From the NCBI GenBank assembly GCA_902766215.1, contig CACXCV010000082.1:1-20730 (forward strand): 20,730 bases of DNA, written 5' to 3'. The notes under the pieces were generated by a model. The model searched no databases and had not been told where the DNA came from. It saw only the letters and a list, made by a program, of their open reading frames with translations. Positions 13,419 through 20,357 of this stretch are shown here, piece by piece (positions within the stretch are counted from its first letter, which is position 1; each line of letters starts with the position of its first letter). The DNA is from Oscillospiraceae bacterium. GTDB lineage: Bacteria > Bacillota > Clostridia > Oscillospirales > Oscillospiraceae. A program made the position numbers and the translations under genes.

Positions 13419-13445
13419 GACAAGCTATACCCATACGGGTATAAT
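13417..13445 (+). promoter_or_regulatory. Consensus promoter of the P-type ATPase locus with CsoR-type operator
   Basis: TTGACA (13417-13422), a 17-base spacer and TATAAT (13440-13445). The perfect inverted repeat TATACCC-ATAC-GGGTATA (13426-13443) fills the spacer and overlaps the -10, as expected for copper-relieved repression by CsoR. A possible half-site, ATACCCCC, begins near 13452. Confidence 0.85.
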
Positions 13446-13483
13446 ATACACATACCCCCTATAGTATAGAAAAGAGGCTGTGT

Positions 13484-15266
13484 ATGAATCGTTGCATGAA
13501 AAAGCTGGAGCATCTGTTGGCGCTGGGCGGCATGAAAAAGGACGCTGCCCTCCTGGCGCTCTCCGGCGCGGCTGTTATTTGCAGCCTGCTGAAGTGGAGT
13601 CCTCTTCCGTTTGACATGGCATAGATCGCCATCATCCTCTGCGGCATCCCCATCCTTCTCGAAGCGGTCATTGGGCTGGTTACCGCGTTTGACATCAAGG
13701 CGGACGTGCTGGTTTCTCTGGCCCTGGTCGCGTCCGTCTGCATCGGGGAGACCTTTGCCGCCGGGGAAGTGGCGTTTATCATGCAGCTGGGCGCGCTGCT
13801 TGAGGAGCTGACGGTTGCCAGGGCCAGAGCCGGCATCGAAAAGCTGGTCCATCTGACGCCCCAGACAGCCCGTGTGCTGCGCAGCGGCAGGGAGGAGATC
13901 ATCCCCGCCGAGCAGGTGAAGATCGGCGACCATATCCGCGTGCTCCCCGGCGAGAGCGTCCCCGTGGACGGCGTGATCTGCGCCGGCCTGACCTCCATCA
14001 ATCAGGCGGTGATGACCGGCGAATCCCTGCCGGTGGATAAAACCGTAGGGGATGCGGTGTCCAGCGGCACGGTCAACCAGTTTGGAGACTTCGAGATGGA
14101 GGCAGCCAGGGTGGGCGAGGACAGCTCCATTCAGCGCATGATCCGGCTGGTGCAGTCGGCGGACGCGGGCAAGGCGAAGATTGTCGGCATCGCGGACCGC
14201 TGGGCAACCTGGATTGTGATCATTGCCCTGAGCGCCGCGGCCCTGGCCTGGCTTTTTACTGGCCAGATCATCCGGGCCGTGACCATTCTTGTGGTGTTTT
14301 GCCCCTGTGCGCTGGTGCTGGCAACGCCCACGGCCATTATGGCCGCCATCGGCAATGCGACAAAGCACGGCTTCCTGGTCCGCGAGGGCGACGCGCTGGA
14401 GCGGCTGGCCAGGACCAAGGTCATCGCGTTTGACAAGACCGGCACGCTGACCTGCGGAACCCCGGAGGTGGTTGCGGTACAGAGCAGTTCGGAGACGTTC
14501 AGCCCGGACGAGGTCTACCGGCTGGCAGCCTCTGCCGAGCAGCTCTCCGAGCATCCGCTGGGGAAGGCCATCGTCAGCTGCTGCAGGAAAACCGGCGCGG
14601 CGCTGACTGCGGGAGCATGATGTTGCCGTTCCCCCTGTGCCGTCCGCCGAAGCACAGATTCAGCAGGGCTGCACGGTCACCTATGTGGCGGTAAACGGTG
14701 CATTCGCCGGGTTTATCGCCCTGTCCGACACGCTGCGAAAGGACAGCACGGCCACCATCGCCGCTCTGTCCGGCCTTAGCGTGCAGCCGGTGCTGCTCAC
14801 CGGCGATCATGAAAACGCCGCAAAGGCGATCGCCGGGAAGCTCCATATCCGTGAGCTGCGGGCAAACTGCCTGCCGGAGGATAAGCTGCAGTGGATCGGA
14901 GCATATCAGGCGAAGGGAATGCCGGTGTGCATGATCAGCGACGGCGTGAACGACGCTCCGGCGCTGAAAAAAGCCGACGTGGGCATCGCCATGGGCGGCG
15001 TGGGCAGTGACATTGCCGTGGACGCGGCGGATATCGCGCTGGTGGACGACGAGGTCAGGGAGCTGCCCCACCTGGTGGCGCTGTCCAGGCGGATGATGCG
15101 CACCATCAAGCGGAACATGACCTTCTCCATGACGCTCAACTTCATTGCCATCGCGCTGGCTGTCACCGGGACGCTGAACCCCGTGGTCGGTGCGCTGGTT
15201 CACAACGCAGGCTCTGTTCTTGTGATTACCAACTCGGCATTCTTACTGAAATGGAGGAAAAAATAA
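13484..15266 (+). pseudogene. copA: Decayed copper/heavy-metal P1B-type ATPase (amber codon plus frameshifting deletion)
   Basis: The reading starts at ATG 13484 (MNRCMKKLEHLL) and is stopped by an in-frame TAG at 13622-13624; from memory of relatives, the family has Trp at this point. The frame then stays open to TGA 14618-14620. It holds the actuator motif MTGESLPVDK, the metal-site FCPCALVLATP and the phosphorylation motif FDKTGTLT, plus SEHPLGKA. Homology resumes in another frame from about 14607 (EHDVAVP), through LLTGDHENA and SDGVNDAPALKKADVGIAMG, to TAA 15264-15266. Between the two parts the N-domain GxG and GN region is missing, so a deletion of several tens of residues, not a multiple of three bases, has joined unrelated frames. 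With two lesions the gene cannot make a working pump. No N-terminal heavy-metal-binding domain is present. Promoter and operator remain intact. Confidence 0.9.
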
Positions 15267-15433
15267 TGGCAATCAAAATCATCGGGCTTCTCATCGGCGT
15301 GCTGGTCTTCGGCGCAGGCGTCTATTACCTTGTGAAAGAGCAGAAAGACAGAGAATCCAGGAAGATTTATACCACCGTCAGCGCGGCCGGCGCGGTGATC
15401 ACAGCCGTATGCGCGGTGCTGCTGTTCCTCTGA
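15266..15433 (+). CDS. Small two-helix membrane protein of the copper locus
   Basis: A 55-residue protein with two hydrophobic segments (about 4-23 and 37-55) separated by a charged loop (KEQKDRESRK). No signature domain was recognised. The ATG at 15266 overlaps the final A of the ATPase stop codon (TAATG), with GGAGG 8 bases upstream, so the gene was translationally coupled to the pump. An alternative in-frame ATG at 15251 has no ribosome site. A strong terminator follows. Since the upstream gene is broken early, its translation may now rely on its own ribosome site. It could be a pump accessory protein; nothing in the sequence proves a function. Confidence 0.72.
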   Translation: MAIKIIGLLIGVLVFGAGVYYLVKEQKDRESRKIYTTVSAAGAVITAVCAVLLFL

Positions 15434-15442
15434 GCCGTTTTC

Positions 15443-15479
15443 AAAAGCCGGAAAGGTCGCAGGCCTTTCCGGCTTTTTT
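15443..15479 (+). terminator. Intrinsic terminator of the copper locus
   Basis: AAAAGCCGGAAAGG (15443-15456) pairs perfectly with CCTTTCCGGCTTTT (15464-15477), with a 7-base loop and a run of six T (15474-15479). Confidence 0.95.
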
Positions 15480-15687
15480 CGGGCGGAACGCCCTGCCGCT
15501 TGAGACACCTGTCCCGCCGCAGCGGGAGACCGGCCTTCGTGCGGCGGAGCGCGCCCGAAAAGAGGATGCTGGCGGCCCTGCGCTGGCTTGCTCACTGATA
15601 CATGCGCCACAGTGCATATATGAGATGAATTGCGGCGAATGCAATCGAAAGAAGGTGTATTGCAGAATATGCCAGAGGTGAATTGAA

Positions 15688-16036
15688 ATGCCTGAATATT
15701 CTCGCCCGCTTGGCGATGCGGTCAAACGTGCCCGTGAAAAAATGGGCTTTACACAGAATGAGGTTGCGGAAAAAGCGGATATCGACGTTCGTACAGTTTT
15801 GAACATTGAAAACTATCGGGGCAACCCGAAAATGGAGGTCCTGTATCCGCTCATTCGCATTCTGCTGATTGATGCGCGGGAGATTTTCAACTCGGAAATG
15901 CTGCGGGGAATCTCCCGCACTCTGCCAGCTTCAGCTGCTGATTGAAGAATGTACAGAGGAAGAGGCGGCGGCTTTGATTCCCATTATTCAGAACGTCCTT
16001 CATGCGCTCAGAAGTCAGAACGCGATTCCTGTCTGA
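15688..16036 (+). pseudogene. XRE-family regulator broken by a one-base frameshift
   Basis: The first frame gives a helix-turn-helix (about residues 8-62: LGDAVKRAREKMGFTQNEVA, then DVRTVLNIENYRGNPKMEVL) and continues to REIFNSEMLRG, then leaves homology and ends at 15945. From 15908 the +1 frame reads ESPALCQLQLLIEECTEEEA and ends at TGA 16034-16036, a natural C-terminus for this protein. Removing one G from the run of four at 15905-15908 restores a single ORF of about 115 codons (MLRES at the join). It is therefore a recent frameshift, a phase-variable switch or a sequencing error. No convincing promoter was found in the 200 bases upstream, and the usual AGGAGG is weak (GAGGTG at 15675-15680). 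The truncated form keeps its whole DNA-binding domain. Confidence 0.82.
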
Positions 16037-16043
16037 CAGGAAA

Positions 16044-16084
16044 AGAGCCGGACTCCGCTGCAGGGAGTCCGGCTCTGCGTTTTC
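16044..16084. terminator. Bidirectional terminator
   Basis: AGAGCCGGACTCC (16044-16056) pairs with GGAGTCCGGCTCT (16064-16076). T-rich sequence follows on both strands (GTTTTC on the plus strand, CTTTTCC on the minus strand). It lies between the XRE pseudogene and the convergent permease. Confidence 0.88.
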
Positions 16085-16152
16085 GTTCGGCATGAGAGAT
16101 ATTTTTCAGCAAACGGCGGGGATTCTTCCCCGCGCCGCTGCCGGCCCGGCAA

Positions 16153-17301
16153 TTACAGCAGCTTGAGCAGCTGCATAAAGCCCAGCAGGATAAACAGAAA
16201 CGAGAAGTTGAAGGCGGAAAATTCGGCGATGTACCGCCCGGCCCTGCCGGGATTGTGACGGACATACTCGCGGAAGGTGATCAGGCTGGCCAGCGAAGCG
16301 ATCAGCGTGCCCACGCCGCCGATGTTGACGCCGACCAACAGGTCGGCATAGTTGCCGGTGAACTGCGAGAGCAGGATGGCCGAGGGGACGTTGCTGATGC
16401 ACTGGCAGGACAGGGCGCTGAACAGCAGTGTGTTGCGGCCCAGAAACAGCGAGAAAAACTGGCGCACCGCGCCGATCCGCGCCATGTTGCCGGCAAAGAT
16501 GAAAAAGAACACAAAGGTCAGCAGCAGCGGATAGTCTACGGACTTCAGCGCTTTGGGGTCGGCAAACAGCAGCACCGCCGGGATGACCGCCAGCCCGATC
16601 CAATAGGGAATGCCGCGGAAGACGATGGCGATCGACAGGGCGAACAGCGCCCCGTAGAGAACCACCCGGCGGACGTCGAAGGCAATGGGCTCGTCACGGA
16701 GCTCCAGCGGCTCCGGCTTGACAAAAACAAGGCAGCAGACGGTAATCAGCGCCACGGAGAGCAGAAACGGCGGAGCCATAATCTGCATAAACGCGCCGTT
16801 GGGAATCTGAAACCGGGTATAGAGATACAGATTCTGCGGGTTGCCAAAGGGGGTAAGCATCCCGCCCAGGTTGGCGGCAATGTTCTGCATGATAAAGGTG
16901 AAGGCCATATACCGCTCTTTCCCGGTGGTATGCAGCACATAATAGCCCAGGGGCAGAAAGGTCAGCAGCGCCATGTCGTTGGCAATCAGCATGGAGCCGA
17001 GGAAGGTGATATACACCAGCGCCAGCACGCTCATCTGCGCGGTTTTAAAGCAGTGGATCAGCTTTCTGGCCAGCAGATAAAAAAAGTTGATGTCCTTCAG
17101 TGCGCAGACCACGGCCAGCACGCAGAACAGGCAGGCCAGTGTCTTATAGTCGAAATAGCCCAGATACGCCCGGTCGATTGGGATGACTATGCTGGTGACG
17201 GCTGCGGCGGCCAGGGCAATGAGCATGACAGTGTTTTTGCGCATCCAGGCCAGAATACTGGCTGTCAGGAGATGCTGGCCCAGCTTGAGGTTTGCTTCCA
17301 T
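16153..17301 (-). CDS. SLC13/ArsB-like anion permease (ion transporter superfamily)
   Basis: A 382-residue, highly hydrophobic protein with about 10-11 membrane spans. Two re-entrant substrate motifs of the DASS/ArsB type are visible: GGMLTPFGNPQN in the first half and SNVPSAIL in the second, related by internal pseudo-symmetry. Relatives move citrate, dicarboxylates, sulfate, arsenite or Na+. The substrate cannot be assigned and there is no ars or citrate operon nearby. The ATG at 17301 is preceded by AAAGGAAG; the frame stays open further upstream only through the tRNA gene, which cannot be coding. No clear promoter lies between the tRNA terminator and this gene, so it may depend on read-through from the tRNA promoter. 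Confidence 0.87.
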   Translation of the reverse strand: MEANLKLGQHLLTASILAWMRKNTVMLIALAAAAVTSIVIPIDRAYLGYFDYKTLACLFCVLAVVCALKDINFFYLLARKLIHCFKTAQMSVLALVYITFLGSMLIANDMALLTFLPLGYYVLHTTGKERYMAFTFIMQNIAANLGGMLTPFGNPQNLYLYTRFQIPNGAFMQIMAPPFLLSVALITVCCLVFVKPEPLELRDEPIAFDVRRVVLYGALFALSIAIVFRGIPYWIGLAVIPAVLLFADPKALKSVDYPLLLTFVFFFIFAGNMARIGAVRQFFSLFLGRNTLLFSALSCQCISNVPSAILLSQFTGNYADLLVGVNIGGVGTLIASLASLITFREYVRHNPGRAGRYIAEFSAFNFSFLFILLGFMQLLKLL

Positions 17302-17351
17302 GGGTGATGCTTCCTTTTCTTGAACAGATGAATCCGATTGGGCGGAAAATG

Positions 17352-17385
17352 AAAAAAGATAACCACGACAGTTGTCGTGGTTATC
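17352..17385 (-). terminator. tRNA-Pro terminator
   Basis: On the minus strand GATAACCACGACA pairs with TGTCGTGGTTATC (17385-17373 with 17370-17358) and is followed by six T (17357-17352). It begins directly after the tRNA CCA end. Confidence 0.9.
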
Positions 17386-17386
17386 C

Positions 17387-17463
17387 TGGTCCGAGTGACT
17401 GGATTCGAACCAGCGGCCTCTTGAACCCCATTCAAGCGCGATACCAAACTTCGCCACACCCGG
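17387..17463 (-). tRNA. tRNA-Pro(GGG): tRNA-Pro, anticodon GGG, with encoded CCA
   Basis: All four arms fold. The acceptor CCGGGTG (17463-17457) pairs with CACTCGG (17397-17391), with one G-U pair. The D stem is GCGA/TCGC, the anticodon stem CTTGA/TCAAG with loop ATGGGGT (anticodon GGG at 17429-17427), and the T arm GCTGG-TTCGAAT-CCAGT. Discriminator A and CCA are encoded (17390-17387). It reads CCC and CCU codons. Confidence 0.96.
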
Positions 17464-17484
17464 ATGCTGTTTCTCAGCCCAGAT

Positions 17485-17546
17485 ATCATAGCACATCCGC
17501 AGGGGGATTGCAAACCTTTTTTTCAAAAAGAGTGAAAAAATCCGCT
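17485..17546 (-). promoter_or_regulatory. tRNA-Pro promoter with A/T-rich upstream element
   Basis: On the minus strand, TTGCAA (17513-17508), a 17-base spacer and TATGAT (17490-17485), preceded by TGC (extended -10). Runs of A and T from 17514 to 17546 sit where an UP element would be expected for a strong stable-RNA promoter. Confidence 0.78.
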
Positions 17547-17549
17547 GGC

Positions 17550-18365
17550 TCACCGGGCCTGCAGGCCCAGCTGATAAAAGGCCACGGCGCTGGCAGCGGC
17601 CACGTTCAGCGAATCGACGCCATGGGACATGGGGATTTTAACAGTATAGTCGCAGGAGGCGATGGTTTGGGCCGCCAGGCCGTCGCCCTCGGTCCCCAGG
17701 ACGATGGCCAGCTTGTCTGCTGCCATCAGCTGCGGGTCGTCCAGGCGGCGGGCGTCGTCCCGCAGGGCCATGGCCACGGTCTGAAAGCCCAGCTCGTGCA
17801 GCAGCGCCGGCCAGGGCCGGTCCTCGGGCAGATAGGTCCAGGGAATCAGAAACACGTTGCCCATGCTTACGCGCGAAGCCCGGCGATACAGCGGGTCGCT
17901 GCCGGCGCTGGTCAGCAGCACCGCGTCGATCCCCAGTGCGGCGGCCGAGCGGAAGATGGCGCCGATGTTGGTGGGGTTCATCACGTTTTCCAGCACGGCG
18001 ATCCGCCGTGCGCCCCGGCAGACCGCCGCGACCGTGGGCAGCGCCGGCCGGCGCATGGCGCAGAGCATCCCCCGCGTGAGGTGAAAGCCGGTCAGCTGGG
18101 TCAGCACGGACAGCTCGGCGGTATAGACCGGGACGCCGCTGCCGCAGCGGGCCAGCAGCGCCCGGCCCTGGCCCTCCACATGCCGCCGCTCCATTAAAAA
18201 CGACAGGGGGACGCAGCCGGCGTCCATCGCCCGGCCGATCACCAGCGGGCTTTCGGCAATGAACATGGCGTTGGCCGGATCAGCCCGGTTGACCAGCTGG
18301 TTTTCGGTCAGGCGGGCGTAGACGTCCAGCTCCGGCGCGGAAAAATCGGTGATTTCGCAGATCAT
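17550..18365 (-). CDS. TrmH/SpoU-family RNA 2'-O-ribose methyltransferase
   Basis: A 271-residue SPOUT methyltransferase. The N-terminal substrate-binding domain (to about residue 110) contains FIAESPLVIGRAM. The catalytic domain has motif 1 NPTNIGAIFRSA, motif 2 IVLGTEGDGL and motif 3 IPMSHGVDSLNVAAASA, which build the trefoil knot for SAM binding and include the catalytic Arg and the conserved Asn. Members 2'-O-methylate tRNA or 23S rRNA; the target here is unknown. The ATG at 18365 has GGAGG 7 bases upstream. The gene has its own promoter and lies upstream of tRNA-Pro on the same strand, which does not by itself suggest that tRNA as its target. Confidence 0.93.
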   Translation of the reverse strand: MICEITDFSAPELDVYARLTENQLVNRADPANAMFIAESPLVIGRAMDAGCVPLSFLMERRHVEGQGRALLARCGSGVPVYTAELSVLTQLTGFHLTRGMLCAMRRPALPTVAAVCRGARRIAVLENVMNPTNIGAIFRSAAALGIDAVLLTSAGSDPLYRRASRVSMGNVFLIPWTYLPEDRPWPALLHELGFQTVAMALRDDARRLDDPQLMAADKLAIVLGTEGDGLAAQTIASCDYTVKIPMSHGVDSLNVAAASAVAFYQLGLQAR

Positions 18366-18437
18366 GGCGTGCCTCCGGTGAACAGTGTGTCAGAAAATTG
18401 AAAATGCGCCGCTGAGCGCAGGGTTCGGCGCGGGTCT

Positions 18438-18466
18438 ATTTTATCCCATCGGGCGCGGCGCGTCAA
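18438..18466 (-). promoter_or_regulatory. Promoter of the TrmH-family gene
   Basis: On the minus strand, TTGACG (18466-18461), a 17-base spacer and TAAAAT (18443-18438), giving a leader of about 65 bases. Confidence 0.75.
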
Positions 18467-18495
18467 CCGCGAAAATGCCGCCGGGCGGCCGGGGC

Positions 18496-18524
18496 TTGCA
18501 CTCGGAGCGCGAAGCTGGTATAGT
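18496..18524 (+). promoter_or_regulatory. Promoter of the BceRS-type two-component operon
   Basis: TTGCAC (18496-18501), a 17-base spacer and TATAGT (18519-18524). No Bce-type operator lies nearby, so the regulator pair may be expressed at a basal level. Confidence 0.68.
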
Positions 18525-18563
18525 ATCGGCGGGGGCGATTGCCCCAGAGGGGGAGGAACAACC

Positions 18564-19235
18564 GTGTACAAGCTGCTTTTGGTGGAGGACGACCCGGGCA
18601 TTGCCGAGGCCATCCGCGAGCACGCGGCCCAGTGGGAGCTGGAGGTCTGCCTGACGGAGGACTTTCGCCATGTGATGGAGCAATTTGCCCAGGTGCAGCC
18701 GCACCTGGTGCTGCTGGATATCGCCCTGCCGTTTTACAGCGGCTATTACTGGTGCCAGGAAATCCGCAAGGTTTCGAACGCGCCGGTGATTTTCATCTCC
18801 TCCGCCGCGGACAACATGAACATTGTCCTTGCCATGAACCTGGGTGCGGACGACTTCATTGCCAAGCCCTTTGACATGAGCGTGCTGATGGCCAAGGTGC
18901 AGGCGCTACTGCGCCGCACCTATGATTTTTACACCGCCGCGCCCATGCTGGAGCACCGCGGCGCACAGCTTTCCACCGCCGACGGGACGCTGTGCTATGC
19001 GGGGCAGAAGATTGACCTGACGAAAAACGAGCACCGCATCCTGCTGTGCCTGATGCAGCAGAAGGGGCGGGTGGTCAGCCGCGAGCGGCTGATGGAGCGC
19101 CTGTGGGAGACGGATCAGTATGTCGATGACAACACGCTGACGGTGAACGTCAACCGCCTGCGGAAAAAGCTGAACGCCGCCGGGCTGGAGGGCTTTATCA
19201 CCACGCAGGCCGGCGTGGGCTATGCGGTCCGGTAA
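18564..19235 (+). CDS. BceR/GraR-type OmpR-family response regulator
   Basis: A 223-residue protein. The receiver domain (about 1-115) has the acidic pocket VEDD (residues 7-10), phosphoacceptor Asp52 in VLLDIALP and the Lys of AKPFD near residue 101. A winged-helix DNA-binding domain of the OmpR type follows (about 130-223), with LTKNEHRILLCL, RERLMERLW and the C-terminal VGYAVR. Sequence style and context match the BceR/GraR regulators that answer peptide antibiotics. The start is GTG with GGGGGAGG upstream. The sensor kinase gene follows after 22 bases, and the cognate operator is probably the TTACA-N4-TGTAA site before the downstream transporter gene. Confidence 0.92.
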   Translation: MYKLLLVEDDPGIAEAIREHAAQWELEVCLTEDFRHVMEQFAQVQPHLVLLDIALPFYSGYYWCQEIRKVSNAPVIFISSAADNMNIVLAMNLGADDFIAKPFDMSVLMAKVQALLRRTYDFYTAAPMLEHRGAQLSTADGTLCYAGQKIDLTKNEHRILLCLMQQKGRVVSRERLMERLWETDQYVDDNTLTVNVNRLRKKLNAAGLEGFITTQAGVGYAVR

Positions 19236-19257
19236 GCCGGAGGAGGAGGGCGGGCGC

Positions 19258-20247
19258 ATGGAGCTGGTTCTTGCATATCTGCGGCAGCGGCGGGGCGTGA
19301 TTCTGGCAGCTGCGGGGTTCTGCGCGGTGTTTGCCCTGTCCTTTGCCCTGTATCATCTGCCGCTGGCGGCAGTGGGCTATCCGGCGGCGCTGTGCGCGCT
19401 GCTGGGGTTGGGGCTGCTGGCGCGGGACTTTGCCCGCGTGCGGGCCAGGCACCGGCAGCTGTGCCGGGCCAGGCGGCTGACTGCCGCCACGCTGACCAGG
19501 CTGCCCCCGGCGCAGAGCATCGAGCAGGCGGACTATCAGCAGCTGATCGCCGTGCTTCAGGCGGAGACGGCGGCTCTGCAGACGGACATGGACGCGCGCT
19601 ATCGCGACATGATCGACTATTATACCGTCTGGGCCCACCAGATTAAAACGCCCATCGCCGCCATGCGCCTTACGCTGCAAAACGAGGACTCGGCCCTGTC
19701 GCGGCGGCTGTCGGGCGAGCTGTTCCGCGTGGAGCAGTATGTGCAGATGGTGCTGGCCTATCTGCGGCTGGACAGCGCCGGCGGAGACTATGTCTTCCGC
19801 CGGCACCGGCTGGACGACATCGTCCGGCAGTCGGTCCGGCGGTTTTCAGCGGAGTTTATCAGCCGCCGGCTCAGCCTGCGCTATGAGCCGACGGAGCTGA
19901 TGCTGATCACCGATGAAAAGTGGCTGGGCTTTGTTATCGAGCAGCTGCTGTCCAATGCGCTGAAATACACCCGCACGGGCGGCATCCGCATCTATCTGCA
20001 GCAGCCCAAAACCCTCTGCATCGAGGACACGGGGATCGGCATTGCCCCGGAGGACCTGCCCCGGGTGTTCGAGCGGGGCTATACGGGGATCAACGGGCGG
20101 GTGGACCCGCGGGCCAGCGGCCTGGGGCTGTATCTGTGCCGCCGCATCTGCAAAAACCTGGGCGCAGAGATCAGCCTTACCTCGCAGCTGGGGAAGGGAA
20201 CCACTGTCCGGATTGCGCTGGAGCAGTATCCGCTTCGTCCGGAGTAA
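19258..20247 (+). CDS. BceS-type intramembrane-sensing histidine kinase
   Basis: A 329-residue protein with two N-terminal membrane helices (about 12-33 and 38-56) separated by a very short outside loop. It therefore has no extracellular sensor domain, the hallmark of intramembrane-sensing kinases. A linker helix leads to the H-box (WAHQIKTPIAAM, His127), then the ATPase domain with N-box LLSNALKYT, G1 EDTGIGIA, an F-box region FERGYTG and G2 GLGLYLC. In BceS systems the partner ABC transporter senses drug flux and drives the kinase, consistent with the ABC ATPase gene next door. The ATG at 19258 was preferred over an earlier GTG at 19222 because GGAGGAGGAGG lies 11-20 bases upstream of it and the hydrophobic segment then begins normally. 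Confidence 0.92.
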   Translation: MELVLAYLRQRRGVILAAAGFCAVFALSFALYHLPLAAVGYPAALCALLGLGLLARDFARVRARHRQLCRARRLTAATLTRLPPAQSIEQADYQQLIAVLQAETAALQTDMDARYRDMIDYYTVWAHQIKTPIAAMRLTLQNEDSALSRRLSGELFRVEQYVQMVLAYLRLDSAGGDYVFRRHRLDDIVRQSVRRFSAEFISRRLSLRYEPTELMLITDEKWLGFVIEQLLSNALKYTRTGGIRIYLQQPKTLCIEDTGIGIAPEDLPRVFERGYTGINGRVDPRASGLGLYLCRRICKNLGAEISLTSQLGKGTTVRIALEQYPLRPE

Positions 20248-20250
20248 CGC

Positions 20251-20266
20251 CTTACAAAACTGTAAG
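20251..20266. promoter_or_regulatory. Bce-type response regulator binding site
   Basis: CTTACA-AAAC-TGTAAG is a perfect palindrome and fits the known BceR-like consensus TNACA-N4-TGTAA. It lies just after the kinase stop codon and about 55 bases upstream of the -10 of the transporter gene. Binding by the adjacent BceR-type regulator is inferred. Confidence 0.8.
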
Positions 20267-20271
20267 ATTTC

Positions 20272-20316
20272 CGCCGGGAAATGTAAGCCGAATCAATGGC
20301 GGCGCATTTCCCGGCG
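20272..20316. repeat. 12-bp perfect inverted repeat between operator and -10
   Basis: CGCCGGGAAATG (20272-20283) and CATTTCCCGGCG (20305-20316) pair exactly across 21 bases, spanning the -35 position of the transporter promoter. There is no T run. It could be a second operator or an mRNA hairpin at the end of the kinase transcript. Confidence 0.6.
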
Positions 20317-20317
20317 C

Positions 20318-20326
20318 TGCTATAAT
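20318..20326 (+). promoter_or_regulatory. Extended -10 promoter of the BceA-type gene
   Basis: TGC-TATAAT (20318-20326) is a consensus extended -10. The matching -35 position (20298-20303, GGCGGC) is very poor, which fits a promoter that needs an activator. Confidence 0.7.
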
Positions 20327-20357
20327 CAGGCCAGAAAACCGAATGGGAGGACTTACG

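Noticed and set aside
13622..13624. In-frame TAG in the ATPase read as pyrrolysine, encouraged by a PylB-like radical SAM gene in the window and by the absence of TAG as a stop codon in every gene I call outside the pseudogene
   Set aside because: The codon falls where relatives appear to have Trp in a membrane helix. A second, frameshifting lesion shows the gene is decaying, no other pyl gene is visible, and TAG is generally rare in such genomes. A genome search for pylS and pylT would settle it.
13000..16100. Possible integrated mobile element at the copper/XRE region
   Set aside because: No integrase, transposase, direct repeats or attachment site seen; decay alone does not prove transfer.
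17302..17553. Upstream extension of the permease ORF through the tRNA gene
   Set aside because: It would translate a tRNA gene and its terminator; AAAGGAAG precedes the internal ATG at 17301.
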